64,000 nucleotides of DNA. Source: Rheinheimera tangshanensis. Lineage in GTDB: Bacteria > Pseudomonadota > Gammaproteobacteria > Enterobacterales > Alteromonadaceae. Shown piece after piece: positions 55,649 to 64,000 of the stretch; within the stretch, counting starts at the first letter, position 1, and the number at the start of each line of letters is the position of its first letter. A program made the position numbers and the translations under genes. A model generated the notes under the pieces. That model was not told the origin of the DNA. It saw only the letters and a program-made list of their open reading frames with translations, and ran no database searches. Location: assembly GCF_014645135.1 (NCBI RefSeq), contig NZ_BMLH01000009.1, positions 99,275 to 163,274 on the forward strand, written 5' to 3'.

Positions 55649-56130
55649 CAGCTTTTTCTCCTGTACTGCTCAATCAGTTGATCCAGTTGCTGTTCCAGTT
55701 CTGGCTCTGACTGCATCTGAGCCTGATCTGCGGCTTCTGACACCACAGCTTTGCCTTGGGCTTTACGACGTACCAAAAGTAATACCATCAGTCCGACCAC
55801 CATCAGCGCTGGCAATAACCATAAAATCAAGGTGAATTTATTCAGCGGCGGCTGGTAATGCACAAAATCGCCGTAACGGCTTTTCATATACTCCAGCACT
55901 TGTGCTTTGTCTTGTCCCTGCTGCACCAGCTCCAATGTTTTATTGCGCATATCTACGGCAACAACAGCATTAGAGTCAGCAATATTCTGGTTCTGACATT
56001 TAGGGCAACGCAATTCGTGCGTCAGCTCCTTAAATAAAGCTTGCTGCTCCGGGCTTTTAAACTCTATTAAGACTTGGGTCGCCTGTGCTGCACTGATAAG
56101 AAACAGCAGGCTTAGAAAAAAGTACTTCAT
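55648..56130 (-). CDS. ccmH: Cytochrome c maturation protein CcmH
   Basis: 160 aa: signal peptide (to about 18), a three-helix thioredox domain with RCPKCQNQNIADSNA (CxxC), and one membrane span (about 105-123). It reduces or holds the CXXCH cysteines of apocytochrome c. The short form here, with separate ccmI, differs from the E. coli fusion. Confidence 0.95.
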   Translation of the reverse strand: MKYFFLSLLFLISAAQATQVLIEFKSPEQQALFKELTHELRCPKCQNQNIADSNAVVAVDMRNKTLELVQQGQDKAQVLEYMKSRYGDFVHYQPPLNKFTLILWLLPALMVVGLMVLLLVRRKAQGKAVVSEAADQAQMQSEPELEQQLDQLIEQYRRKS

Positions 56131-56133
56131 ACC

Positions 56134-56703
56134 CTACTCCTGCAAGCTTTGATAAGCAGCAGCCAGCTTTTGCTGCCAGACCTGCGGGTTAATATCACCA
56201 ATATGGTGCTGACGAATAATACCCTGGGCATCCACTAAGAAGGTTTCCGGCGCACCAGTGACGCCTAAATCAAAAATCAGTGTGCGGTCTTTATCCAGAA
56301 TATTCCACTGATAAGGGTTGCCTTGTTGCTCCAGTTTTAATGCCACTTCCTGCTGCAAAGCGGCAAGGTTAAACACCTCACCAAACGCAGCGTCGACCGG
56401 CTGTTGATAATACAAACCGACAATCATCACCCCCTGTTCGCGCAGCTCCGTTAAATAGGCAAGCTCGGCATTACAGGTCACACACCAAGTGCCCCAAACA
56501 TTAAGTAAAAACGGCTTGCCCTTGACACTGTCAGGCGTCCAAATCTTTTCCGGCTGCTGTAAATCCGGTAAGGCAAATGCAGGCAATGGCTTGTCAATCA
56601 CTGAAGACTCTCGCTCCATAGGATTAGAGAATAAACCACTGAACAAAAACACTGACAAACCAATAAAGAGTGCAAATGGGATAAAAAATGCAAGTTTACG
56701 CAT
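56134..56703 (-). CDS. ccmG: Thiol:disulfide interchange protein CcmG (DsbE)
   Basis: 189 aa, membrane-anchored periplasmic thioredoxin. N-terminal span (about 5-25), active site NVWGTWCVTCNAEL, acidic GVTGAPETFLVD with cis-Pro region. It keeps CcmH and apocytochrome thiols reduced. Overlaps ccmF by eight bases and lies three bases before ccmH. Confidence 0.95.
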   Translation of the reverse strand: MRKLAFFIPFALFIGLSVFLFSGLFSNPMERESSVIDKPLPAFALPDLQQPEKIWTPDSVKGKPFLLNVWGTWCVTCNAELAYLTELREQGVMIVGLYYQQPVDAAFGEVFNLAALQQEVALKLEQQGNPYQWNILDKDRTLIFDLGVTGAPETFLVDAQGIIRQHHIGDINPQVWQQKLAAAYQSLQE

Positions 56704-58663
56704 CTGCGGTCTCCTTCAGTTCCCCAGGTGCAGTTTTACGACGGTAGCGTTTATCGCACAATGCAATCAAACCGCCCAGCGCCATTAATAAGCCACCCAG
56801 CCAAATCCAGCGTACAAAAGGTTTCACATACAAACTTAAGGCCCAGCTGTCATCAGACAAGGATTCACCCAACGCCACATACAAGTCACGACTTAAACGG
56901 GCATGCACAGCAGCTTCTGTCATCACAGTACGCTGCACTGTATAAAAACGTTTCTCTGCATGTAAGTGAGTGACATAGTCGCCCTGGTAGCTAACATCCA
57001 GCTCAGCCGCTTCGCCTGTGTAATTGGGGCCATTCAGTGGATAGACTTCGACTAGCTTAAACTGATAACCAGCCAACTCCACTTGCTCACCTGCTTTCAT
57101 TCTGACCTGAGTTTCGACACTATAGGTTTTGGTCATAGCCACACCGACCACCAGCACCGCAAAGCCAATATGCGCCAGCGTCATGCCAAAATGGCTGGCG
57201 TTGAGCTTAGTTAAGCCTTGTTTGACTGAGCCGAACTGCTGCAAGCGCTGCAACAATTCAAAAATAGCGGAAGAACCGACCCAGGCACCGAGTAATAAAC
57301 CTAACAAGGCTAAATTGGCCTGAATACTTTGTGTCGCCGCCAAAGTGCCCAGCGCCAGAATCAAAGTCGCTATCGCCACTAAACTCATTGGCTTCAGTAA
57401 AGGTTGCACTTGCTGTTGTTTCCAGCGCACCCAGGGGCCTAAACCCAGCAACAAGGCAAAAGGGATCACCAGATAATAAAACAGCTGATTAAAAAACGGC
57501 TCGCCAATAGAGATTGAGCCTAAGCCAAGTTCTTTATGTACCAGCGGAAATAAAGTACCAAGCAGCACCACTAAAGTCGCGGTGAGCAGGAAAATGTTAT
57601 TGCCCCACAACAGTACTTCGCGGGAGAACAATTCATAGCGGGCCTGACTGCGTACTGAGTGCATCCGTAGTGCATACAGCAGTAATGAGCCACCGACCAC
57701 CACCAGTAAAAACGCCAGTAAATACAAGCCTCGATCCGGATCAGCAGCAAAAGAATGCACTGATACCAACACGCCTGAACGAACTAAAAAGGCGCCCAAT
57801 AAACTTAACGAAAATGCAGCTATAGCCAAAAGCACTGTCCAGGATTTGAAGGTGCCACGTTTTTCAGTCACAGCTAACGAGTGAATAAGCGCAGTGCCGA
57901 CCAACCATGGCATAAAGGAGGCGTTTTCTACCGGGTCCCAGAACCACCAGCCCCCCCAGCCTAATTCAGCATAAGCCCACCAGCTGCCAAGCATGATACC
58001 AAGAGTCAAAAACATCCAGGCTGCTAAAGTCCAGGGTCTGGCCCAGCGCGCCCAGGTACTGTCAAACTTGCCGCCCATCAAGGCTGCTATGGCAAAAGCA
58101 AAAGACACAGCAAAACCAACATAGCCCATATACAACATAGGCGGATGAATGATCATGCCAAAGTCTTGCAACAACGGATTTAAGTCACGACCATCGACCG
58201 GGAAATACGGCAGACTGCGCATAAAAGGATTAGACATAAAGAGCACAAAGGCATAAAAACCTACAGCTATTAAGCCCATTACACCTAAAATTCTGCCCTG
58301 AAACTGTAAAGGCAAACTGCGGGAAAACAGCGCCACGGCAGCAATCCAGCCGGACAAGGTTAATAACCACAACAACATCGAACCTTCATGCCCACCCCAG
58401 ACTGCAGTCAGACGGTAATACCAGGGCAATAAGGAGTTGGAGTTGGTCGCGACATAGACCACAGTAAAATCATTCGACCAAAAGGCGTAAGACAAAGCCC
58501 AAAATGAAAAGGCGGTCAGTAAAAACAAGGCATAAGACAGTGGATTACCTAACTGTAGTGCAGTCTGATGACCTTTAAAGCTGCCATACAAAGGCACTAT
58601 GGCCAAAGCCAAAGAAATACAAAGCGCAAAGGTCAGCGCCAATTGACCATATTCTGCGATCAT
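56696..58663 (-). CDS. ccmF: Heme lyase subunit CcmF
   Basis: 655 aa multi-spanning membrane protein. The tryptophan-rich WWD motif is [20 protein letters not shown]; His residues next to it ([13 protein letters not shown]) fit heme ligation. It transfers heme from CcmE to apocytochrome c with CcmH/I. Overlaps ccmE by four bases. Confidence 0.97.
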   Translation of the reverse strand: MIAEYGQLALTFALCISLALAIVPLYGSFKGHQTALQLGNPLSYALFLLTAFSFWALSYAFWSNDFTVVYVATNSNSLLPWYYRLTAVWGGHEGSMLLWLLTLSGWIAAVALFSRSLPLQFQGRILGVMGLIAVGFYAFVLFMSNPFMRSLPYFPVDGRDLNPLLQDFGMIIHPPMLYMGYVGFAVSFAFAIAALMGGKFDSTWARWARPWTLAAWMFLTLGIMLGSWWAYAELGWGGWWFWDPVENASFMPWLVGTALIHSLAVTEKRGTFKSWTVLLAIAAFSLSLLGAFLVRSGVLVSVHSFAADPDRGLYLLAFLLVVVGGSLLLYALRMHSVRSQARYELFSREVLLWGNNIFLLTATLVVLLGTLFPLVHKELGLGSISIGEPFFNQLFYYLVIPFALLLGLGPWVRWKQQQVQPLLKPMSLVAIATLILALGTLAATQSIQANLALLGLLLGAWVGSSAIFELLQRLQQFGSVKQGLTKLNASHFGMTLAHIGFAVLVVGVAMTKTYSVETQVRMKAGEQVELAGYQFKLVEVYPLNGPNYTGEAAELDVSYQGDYVTHLHAEKRFYTVQRTVMTEAAVHARLSRDLYVALGESLSDDSWALSLYVKPFVRWIWLGGLLMALGGLIALCDKRYRRKTAPGELKETADA

Positions 58664-59202
58664 GGCTGTTGACCTGCAGGTTTGCCTTGTTCTGGCGTGG
58701 TAGTCTCAGGCTCAGAAACTTTAGGCTGACCATAAGACTGCATATTTTTTGGCGCCACGTGTTTAATACCTTTAACGGCTTCAGCTACTTCAGGCGGCAT
58801 ATATTCTTCGTCGTGTTTGGCTAACACTTCAGAAGCCAATATGGTCTTTGCATCCACTAATACGCCCTGAGCCACAATGCCCTGCCCTTCACGGAATAAA
58901 TCCGGCAATATGCCTTCGTATTCCACAGTGACTATCGGGCCTGTGTCGACTAAATCGAAGCTGACTTTGAGTGAATTCGGGTCGCGCCTTACCGAGCCTT
59001 TCACCACCATGCCACCAATCCGAAGCCGCTGGCCAATTTCAGGTTTTACTTTGTCATCGCCCATACCTTCAATCAATTGGCTTGGCGTGTAAAACAAATC
59101 AATATTTTGCTGCAATGCATACAACATGGCGCCAATGGCACCACCTAACAACAACACAAAGGCCACGACAGCCACTAAGCGTTTTTGACGTCTCGGATTC
59201 AT
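58660..59202 (-). CDS. ccmE: Heme chaperone CcmE
   Basis: 180 aa with an N-terminal membrane anchor (about 8-28) and an OB-fold. Covalent heme-binding His130 and Tyr134 are in [11 protein letters not shown], the same numbering as E. coli. The C-terminal tail is proline- and glutamine-rich ([14 protein letters not shown]). It ends immediately before ccmF with a four-base overlap. Confidence 0.97.
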   Translation of the reverse strand: MNPRRQKRLVAVVAFVLLLGGAIGAMLYALQQNIDLFYTPSQLIEGMGDDKVKPEIGQRLRIGGMVVKGSVRRDPNSLKVSFDLVDTGPIVTVEYEGILPDLFREGQGIVAQGVLVDAKTILASEVLAKHDEEYMPPEVAEAVKGIKHVAPKNMQSYGQPKVSEPETTTPEQGKPAGQQP

Positions 59203-59403
59203 CTACTTCTCTCTCTCCTGATGTTGCCGCACCCGTTGCTCCCGCGCTGCTTTGGCGCGGATTTGTTGTTGTATTTGTTTATGTTGTCGCTTGCTGTACC
59301 ACCACAAGCCCAGCAACAACAGATAGGTAGAACCAAAAGATAACCAGACAAAAAGCGCGTAACCGCCCATAAACCAAAAGTCTGCCCAGGATGTAAAAGC
59401 CAT
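59203..59403 (-). CDS. ccmD: Heme exporter subunit CcmD
   Basis: 66 aa from ATG 59403, overlapping the ccmC stop by one base (TAATG); the longer frame from 59448 is inside ccmC and not conserved. One membrane span (FMGGYALFVWLSFGSTYLLL) and a basic C-terminal tail. CcmD stabilises the CcmABC-CcmE complex. Confidence 0.92.
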   Translation of the reverse strand: MAFTSWADFWFMGGYALFVWLSFGSTYLLLLGLWWYSKRQHKQIQQQIRAKAAREQRVRQHQEREK

Positions 59404-60167
59404 TAGCCTCGCTCCCCTTGTTGTTGATCCACCCACTGCCGGACCCAAGGTCTGTGCTGTTCAAAAATTAAAATCTGACTGCGTAAACGTAAACAGGTTA
59501 AAGCCGCTAACAGCAAGGCAAAACCTAAAAGGCTGATCAAAAGTGGCCATAACATCGAGGGATCAATCGAAGGTTTAGCAAATTTAGTAATAGTGGCGCC
59601 TTGATGTAGGGTGTTCCACCACTCAACAGAGTAATGAATGATAGGCAGATTAACCACGCCCACTATCGCCAGTAAGGAGGCGACTTTGATACCGCGCGCT
59701 GCTTCTGAAAAGGCGCCGGCAAGCGCAATCACACCCAGATATAAAAACAACAACACTAACTCGGAAGTTAAACGTGCATCCCAGACCCACCAGGTGCCCC
59801 ACATCGGCTTGCCCCAGGCAGCGCCAGTCAATAATGCGATGACGGTGTAGACAGCGCCTATAGGTGCAATCGCCAATACGGCCCATTGTGCAACACGTAT
59901 TTGCCAGACCAGACCTATAAAAGCAGCAATGGCCATGCTGCTATAAGCCCCCATGGACCAAATGGCTGCAGGCACATGAATGTAAATAATGCGGTAACTA
60001 TCTCCTTGCTGATAATCCGAAGGGCTAAAGGCTAAGCCCCAAATATTACCGAGCAGCAATGTAAACAAAGCCAGTCCCATCAAATAAGGCAATAAGCGGC
60101 CACACAGATGGTACAAAGTTTCAGGTTTAGCATAAGGATCTAACCAACGGAACATACTACCCCACAT
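59403..60167 (-). CDS. ccmC: Heme-handling membrane protein CcmC
   Basis: 254 aa, six membrane spans; WWD motif in WGTWWVWDARLTSEL. It attaches heme to CcmE His130. Overlaps ccmB by 11 bases. Confidence 0.96.
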   Translation of the reverse strand: MWGSMFRWLDPYAKPETLYHLCGRLLPYLMGLALFTLLLGNIWGLAFSPSDYQQGDSYRIIYIHVPAAIWSMGAYSSMAIAAFIGLVWQIRVAQWAVLAIAPIGAVYTVIALLTGAAWGKPMWGTWWVWDARLTSELVLLFLYLGVIALAGAFSEAARGIKVASLLAIVGVVNLPIIHYSVEWWNTLHQGATITKFAKPSIDPSMLWPLLISLLGFALLLAALTCLRLRSQILIFEQHRPWVRQWVDQQQGERG

Positions 60168-60822
60168 TCATTCGAAGCGCCTGACGCACGGCCAGAGGCA
60201 CCAGCGCTAAGGCAAACAATAAAAAAGCTAATAATACAGCCAACTGCCCTGTGTAAGGCAACGCTGTGGCTGCGGCTTCCATAGCACCGCTGGCAAAAAT
60301 CAGCAGTGGAATATACAAAGGTAAAATAATCAGCGCCTGCAGAATACCGCCTTTATCTGCAGCCATAGTCAGCGCCGCCCCCAGCACACTCAGCAGGCTT
60401 AATACGGGCGTACCCAGTAATAGGGTCACTACTAAAACCTGCCAACTTTGCCAATCGAGCCCCAATAACACCGCAATAAGCGGAGAGACCAACACTAAGG
60501 GCACACCGGTCGATAACCAGTGACAACAAATTTTGGCCGTAACATAACTAAACAATCCCTGACGACCTGCCACTAACTGCTCAATCACCCCATAACGGTA
60601 GTCATCTTTAAACAAACGTTCAGCCGATAACAACACACTTAACAGCGCCGCTATCCAGACCAAACCTGGCGCTATTTGTTTTAACATGCCGGGTTCAGGA
60701 CCTATCCCAAGCGGAAACAAGCTTAAGACCAATAAAAAAAACACCAATGGATTCAGCCAGTCGGCCTTTTGCCGCCCCAACAGCTGTAACTCACGTTGGA
60801 CTAAAGCGCGCCACATCACCAT
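60157..60822 (-). CDS. ccmB: Heme exporter membrane subunit CcmB
   Basis: 221 aa integral membrane protein with six hydrophobic segments; conserved LVWIAALLSVLLSAERLFKD is present. Partner of the ATPase CcmA, with ATP hydrolysis used to release holo-CcmE. Overlaps ccmA by seven bases. Confidence 0.95.
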   Translation of the reverse strand: MVMWRALVQRELQLLGRQKADWLNPLVFFLLVLSLFPLGIGPEPGMLKQIAPGLVWIAALLSVLLSAERLFKDDYRYGVIEQLVAGRQGLFSYVTAKICCHWLSTGVPLVLVSPLIAVLLGLDWQSWQVLVVTLLLGTPVLSLLSVLGAALTMAADKGGILQALIILPLYIPLLIFASGAMEAAATALPYTGQLAVLLAFLLFALALVPLAVRQALRMNVG

Positions 60823-61442
60823 CTGTACTCCAGTTCTATCGCCTGAAGTGCCGGATAATCAGCTGACAAGCTCTGGTGGCTGGTCAATACAATAAGACCA
60901 CCTTTGGCAAGATGCTGTAAAAAATGCTGTTCCAGTGTAGCGATCAACTGCTGATCCAAAGAAGTAAAAGGCTCATCCAATATCCACACAGGTTTCGTGC
61001 TAAACCACAAACGAGCTAAAGAGACGCGACGCTGCTGACCGGCAGAGAGCATAAAACAAGGAATATCTTCAAGACCGGCCAAGCCCAGAGAGCCCAATAA
61101 CTGGTAAGGATCTGCCACAGCTTGTTCAGATAACGCCGACCAGAAGGCTAAGTTTTGTAAGGCTGTGAGCTGCGGATGAATACCGCTGTGGTGGCCAATA
61201 AACAGCAACTGCTCGGCAAACTCTTCGGATTGCCCGGACAGAGGTTTACCGCGGAATAAAATCTGACCGTCTTCAGGCAAAGTTAAACCCGCCAGCAGTC
61301 GCAACAGCGAACTTTTACCGGCACCGTTTTTTCCTTGTATATAAAGCACTTGCCCTGCACTCAACTGAAAATTTAAGTTTTCAAACAACACTCTGTCCTG
61401 GCGGACACAGCTTAATGCTTCGGCGGCCAAAATTATCGACAA
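60816..61442 (-). CDS. ccmA: Heme exporter ATPase CcmA
   Basis: 208 aa from a TTG at 61442, chosen because GGGAG lies seven bases ahead and the length matches E. coli CcmA (207); an ATG at 61472 has no ribosome site. ABC ATPase: Walker A GKNGAGKSSLL, signature LSAGQQRRVSLARL, Walker B VWILDEPFTSLD, H-loop LTSHQ. First gene of the ccm operon. Confidence 0.93.
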   Translation of the reverse strand: MSIILAAEALSCVRQDRVLFENLNFQLSAGQVLYIQGKNGAGKSSLLRLLAGLTLPEDGQILFRGKPLSGQSEEFAEQLLFIGHHSGIHPQLTALQNLAFWSALSEQAVADPYQLLGSLGLAGLEDIPCFMLSAGQQRRVSLARLWFSTKPVWILDEPFTSLDQQLIATLEQHFLQHLAKGGLIVLTSHQSLSADYPALQAIELEYRW

Positions 61443-61601
61443 AGGGCAAACTCCCAAAAAAAGTCGCGGCATCTTAGCATATTGGCAATAGAATACGAAT
61501 GCGCTATAACCTTGAAACAGCGGGCTTTATAGAAATTAATGTTTTAGATCAAAACCACAAGCGCCGATATAATTGAGCGAAGCCCTGATGGCAACCAATG
61601 G

Positions 61602-63530
61602 ATGTACAGCCCAGTGAACCAGATCACTCTAGATAGTGCGTTAAGCGCCCAAACCAAAGGGTCAGTACCTGCTGCTGTGCTGGTAGAAGAACATAACTAT
61701 CAGGCGCTGCTGAATATTGGCAAAGATGGTATAGGCCAATTAAAGCTGCAAGGCCCGTCTGGTATGGTACTGATCCAGGATGCAAAACTGAATTTACCTG
61801 CCTTACAAGGGCAGCTAATGGTGCAATTAACTCAGGCTTTGTCAGGTCAGTTGCAATTAAAACTGAGCCAAAATGGGCCCCAGCCCATGCCAGTACAACT
61901 GACTCAGCCGCAATTGCAACAATTGGTAACCCAACTCAGTGCGCACATTTCAACGCAAACCAATTCGCAACTCAGTGCTCAACTTAATTCACAATTAACG
62001 GCCCAGCTGCAAACACAATCAAGTACTCATCTGGCAAAAGTTATACAAGTGCAGGTACAAATTCAGCGCCAGGATCAGCAACTGATATTGCAATTGGGAC
62101 AAACTAAAGTGCAGTTGCCTTTACCTGCTGCTTTACAGGCTTTGCCCGCAAGCCAATGGCTGGACGCTAAGTTACAGCTAAAAGCTGGCCAGCTCAGTCT
62201 GGTGTTGCCCAAAGCGGCCTTACTGCCAACGACTGTGGATCCAAAAGCTGCGCCTGAATTGCTTACGGTACCGCTTAAAACTGGATCTACATCGATCCCC
62301 CAGAAAAGTCAGCCAGTAGCAGCGGTACAAACTCAGGCACAGATAAAAACACCAGCTTTAGCACAACAGCAAACTATTATTCCGTTGCCTGCCCCAGTGC
62401 AGCAGCGCATTTTGCCTTTGGTCGTACCGCAGTTAACCCATGCAGTATCAGGCACAGTATTGAGTTTAAATGAGTTAAAACAACTGCCCTTGCCCGCAGC
62501 GACCAAACAGCAACTGGCCGATCCGCACTATCAGCTGCAACTCACGCCTCAAGGTCAGCTACAACTCAAAGCTATCCCTGAACAAAAAACCATAGTGATT
62601 GAAGCTCAGCCTAAAGTGCTGCAACTGCAAAGTTCAAAAACAGAAGCAAATCAGGCTGTGTCAGGCCCTATCGAAGCCACAAAGTTTGTAAAACCTCAGG
62701 TAGAACCTGCAGTGCTAAATCAGGCCTGGCGCCAGTTATTGCCTATGCTGGATCCGCAGTGGGAAAATCTGGCTGACGTACCGGAGTTGCCTGAAGCAGT
62801 CAAAGCAATTTTGCAGTTAGTACGGCAAAGCCAGCCGGATGCCAGCAAACTAAGCAATCTGGCGCAGCTACCGGCTCAGTTACAGGCCTTGTTGCAGTTT
62901 AATCCACTGCAAAACGTCACTATGCCGCAAACCGCAGCTGGTACTCTGGCGGTCGCTATTCAGTTATTGTTAGGCCGTCTGGGGCAGACTTTGCCGCAAA
63001 ATGACAAAGGGCCGAATAAAGATCATAAGCTCAAAGAGTTTGTCGCACAGCTCGATCAAACCCAAAGTAGTCAACTGCTTAAACAACTCTCCAGCCACAG
63101 CTCTTCAATGCAACATGCCCAGCTCGCGACCCTGGAGCAACAAAGTAAAGATCCGTTGCAGCAGATTTTCTTGACCTTACCGATCCAAAACCAGCAAGTC
63201 TCAGACTTTTGTCAGATAGCCATCAACCAGCAGGAAGAAGAGCAGGAAAATGGCAAAGGTAAGTCTGTGGCCTGGCAGTTGTCGATGAAATTTGATTTAA
63301 AACAGCTGGGACAATTGTTGGCGATCAGTAAGTTATCCGGCTCGTCCTTGTCGTTGCAGTTGTATACCGACACCAGCATGCTAAAACTGCTGGCAGAAAA
63401 ATACCTGCCACTATTAAAAGACAGATGCAAAGCTCAGGGCATTGATGTGAAAGAAGCCCATTGTCAGCTCGGCAAAATTCCGGATAGCTTAATGCCAAAA
63501 ACCACCAGCTTGCTGGCCATTCGGGTGTAG
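61602..63530 (+). CDS. FliK-like hook-length-control domain protein
   Basis: 642 aa, very rich in Gln, Leu and Pro, with no signal peptide. The C-terminal 130 residues (VAWQLSMKFDLKQLGQLLAI, SGSSLSLQLYTDTSMLKLLA) resemble the flagellar hook-length domain of FliK. The Gln-rich body includes short degenerate repeats (SQLSAQLNSQLTAQLQTQ). It is divergent from ccmA and five bases before an FlhB-like gene. It is not the main fliK of a flagellar cluster; B. subtilis ylqG/ylqH is a comparable pair. Confidence 0.72.
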   Translation: MYSPVNQITLDSALSAQTKGSVPAAVLVEEHNYQALLNIGKDGIGQLKLQGPSGMVLIQDAKLNLPALQGQLMVQLTQALSGQLQLKLSQNGPQPMPVQLTQPQLQQLVTQLSAHISTQTNSQLSAQLNSQLTAQLQTQSSTHLAKVIQVQVQIQRQDQQLILQLGQTKVQLPLPAALQALPASQWLDAKLQLKAGQLSLVLPKAALLPTTVDPKAAPELLTVPLKTGSTSIPQKSQPVAAVQTQAQIKTPALAQQQTIIPLPAPVQQRILPLVVPQLTHAVSGTVLSLNELKQLPLPAATKQQLADPHYQLQLTPQGQLQLKAIPEQKTIVIEAQPKVLQLQSSKTEANQAVSGPIEATKFVKPQVEPAVLNQAWRQLLPMLDPQWENLADVPELPEAVKAILQLVRQSQPDASKLSNLAQLPAQLQALLQFNPLQNVTMPQTAAGTLAVAIQLLLGRLGQTLPQNDKGPNKDHKLKEFVAQLDQTQSSQLLKQLSSHSSSMQHAQLATLEQQSKDPLQQIFLTLPIQNQQVSDFCQIAINQQEEEQENGKGKSVAWQLSMKFDLKQLGQLLAISKLSGSSLSLQLYTDTSMLKLLAEKYLPLLKDRCKAQGIDVKEAHCQLGKIPDSLMPKTTSLLAIRV

Positions 63531-63535
63531 AACCA

Positions 63536-63865
63536 ATGAAAGACGTGACGAAAAATTCCGATGCGATAGACCTGGGCGCCAGTGCTGTAGCCCTGGCTTA
63601 TGATGGCAAAAATGCCCCCCAAATAGTTGCCAAAGGCCATGGCGAACTGGCGCAGGATATTATTGCCACAGCCAAAGAGCATGGGGTGTTGGTGCATGAA
63701 GATGAAGAGCTGGTCAAAGTATTGCAACGTATCGAACTTGGTACGGATATCCCCAAAGAGCTCTACATCATCATCGCCGAGCTCATCGCCTTCTCTTATG
63801 TGTTACAGGGCAAATTCCCGGACGAGTGGCACAATATTCACCAGCGTATCGATTTAAAAAGCTAA
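63536..63865 (+). CDS. FlhB C-terminal-domain-like protein
   Basis: 109 aa resembling only the cytoplasmic domain of FlhB/YscU: SAVALAYDGKNAPQIVAKGH, AKEHGVLVHEDEELVKVL, RIELGTDIPKELYIIIAELI. The self-cleaving NPTH motif is absent (the matching place reads IDLGASAVAL), and there are no membrane spans. It may act as a substitute FlhB switch with the FliK-like protein, or regulate another secretion process. Confidence 0.85.
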   Translation: MKDVTKNSDAIDLGASAVALAYDGKNAPQIVAKGHGELAQDIIATAKEHGVLVHEDEELVKVLQRIELGTDIPKELYIIIAELIAFSYVLQGKFPDEWHNIHQRIDLKS

Positions 63866-63876
63866 CTCTAAAAATG

Positions 63877-63919
63877 GGGTCAGATCACATTGTTAACAGT
63901 TAACAATGTGATCTGACCC
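63877..63919. repeat. Perfect 43-bp palindrome
   Basis: GGGTCAGATCACATTGTTAAC (63877-63897), one central base, and its exact complement to 63919. The TGGGGTCAGA start is, from memory, typical of short palindromes linked to REP-associated tyrosine transposases in gammaproteobacteria. Transposase, if any, is beyond the window. It could also terminate the FlhB-like gene. Confidence 0.8.
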
Positions 63920-64000
63920 TGAGGTATCCCCACAAAAATATGAGTAAAATCATAGAGGTGATACAAAAAATTAAGTAAGTGAGAACATTCATGGTGTTCG
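63920..64000. other. Window end without a recognisable gene
   Basis: A short frame from 63940 (MSKIIEVIQKIK) stops at once. Nothing else is supportable. Confidence 0.4.

Overview
The window reads as the chromosome of a gammaproteobacterium of the Alteromonadales/Chromatiaceae type. Rheinheimera or a close relative is my best guess, from the proteins and gene neighbours (bepA-arsC-wrbA-DUF2069, complete ccmABCDEFGHI, VolA-like lipase, YciK, AstB, MlaA); no species call is possible. No rRNA, tRNA or CRISPR array was seen.

Layout. (1) 1-1995: what looks like the cargo-side end of a Tn7-like transposon. It holds the tail of a response regulator, a CusS-type metal-sensing histidine kinase, a decayed ORF, and three TnsB-like binding sites with a terminal ACA at 1995. 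(2) 2000-13160: an accessory, metal-resistance region. A MerR regulator, a metal-binding-domain/CDF transporter fusion, a small His-rich periplasmic protein, CzcC-CzcB-CzcA and CopC all read leftward, apparently from MerR-type operators. To the right lie poorly recognisable genes, a divergent XRE regulator/SANT-like pair with a perfect palindrome between them, a full bcp gene, and only the 3' stub of a second, diverged bcp, which marks the likely edge of the island. (3) 13.2-20.2 kb: core genes, starting with a soluble PQQ-dependent sugar dehydrogenase and a TonB receptor that resembles the PQQ transporter PqqU/YncD, then bepA, arsC-like, wrbA, DUF2069 and a LON-domain protein. (4) 20.2-20.8 kb: a compact leftward unit of three tiny peptide genes. 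The first has a textbook double-glycine leader and the second a related leader; both have GxxxG motifs. The unit has a sigma70-like promoter, a lux-box-like palindrome at the right distance and a terminator. This is my leading candidate for an undescribed system: a quorum-sensing-controlled two-peptide bacteriocin with a possible immunity peptide. (5) 21.1-29.3 kb: queE/queC (divergent), metR with MetJ-type boxes, cysB, an orphan kinase-like protein, a membrane-anchored helical protein, a 104-bp direct repeat, topA. (6) 29.6-54.2 kb: astB, an Ig-repeat lipoprotein, a dicarboxylate/glutamate symporter, tpm, sohB, VolA-like lipase, yciK, an H-NS-like protein, galU, can, a hotdog thioesterase, purU, trmO, two kelch proteins, proS, a TetR regulator, mlaA, an Ntn-type amide hydrolase, a peptide transporter. 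(7) 54.4-61.4 kb: the complete cytochrome c maturation (System I) operon. (8) 61.6-63.9 kb: a divergent FliK-like/FlhB-C-terminal-like pair. A perfect 43-bp palindrome follows at the window edge.

Functional threads: periplasmic and metal homeostasis in the island; salvage of external PQQ for a periplasmic dehydrogenase; cell-envelope maintenance (BepA, MlaA, SohB); sulfur and methionine regulation (CysB, MetR); and c-type cytochrome assembly. Several intergenic regions hold REP-like stem-loop repeats, two families of which lie beside intrinsic terminators.
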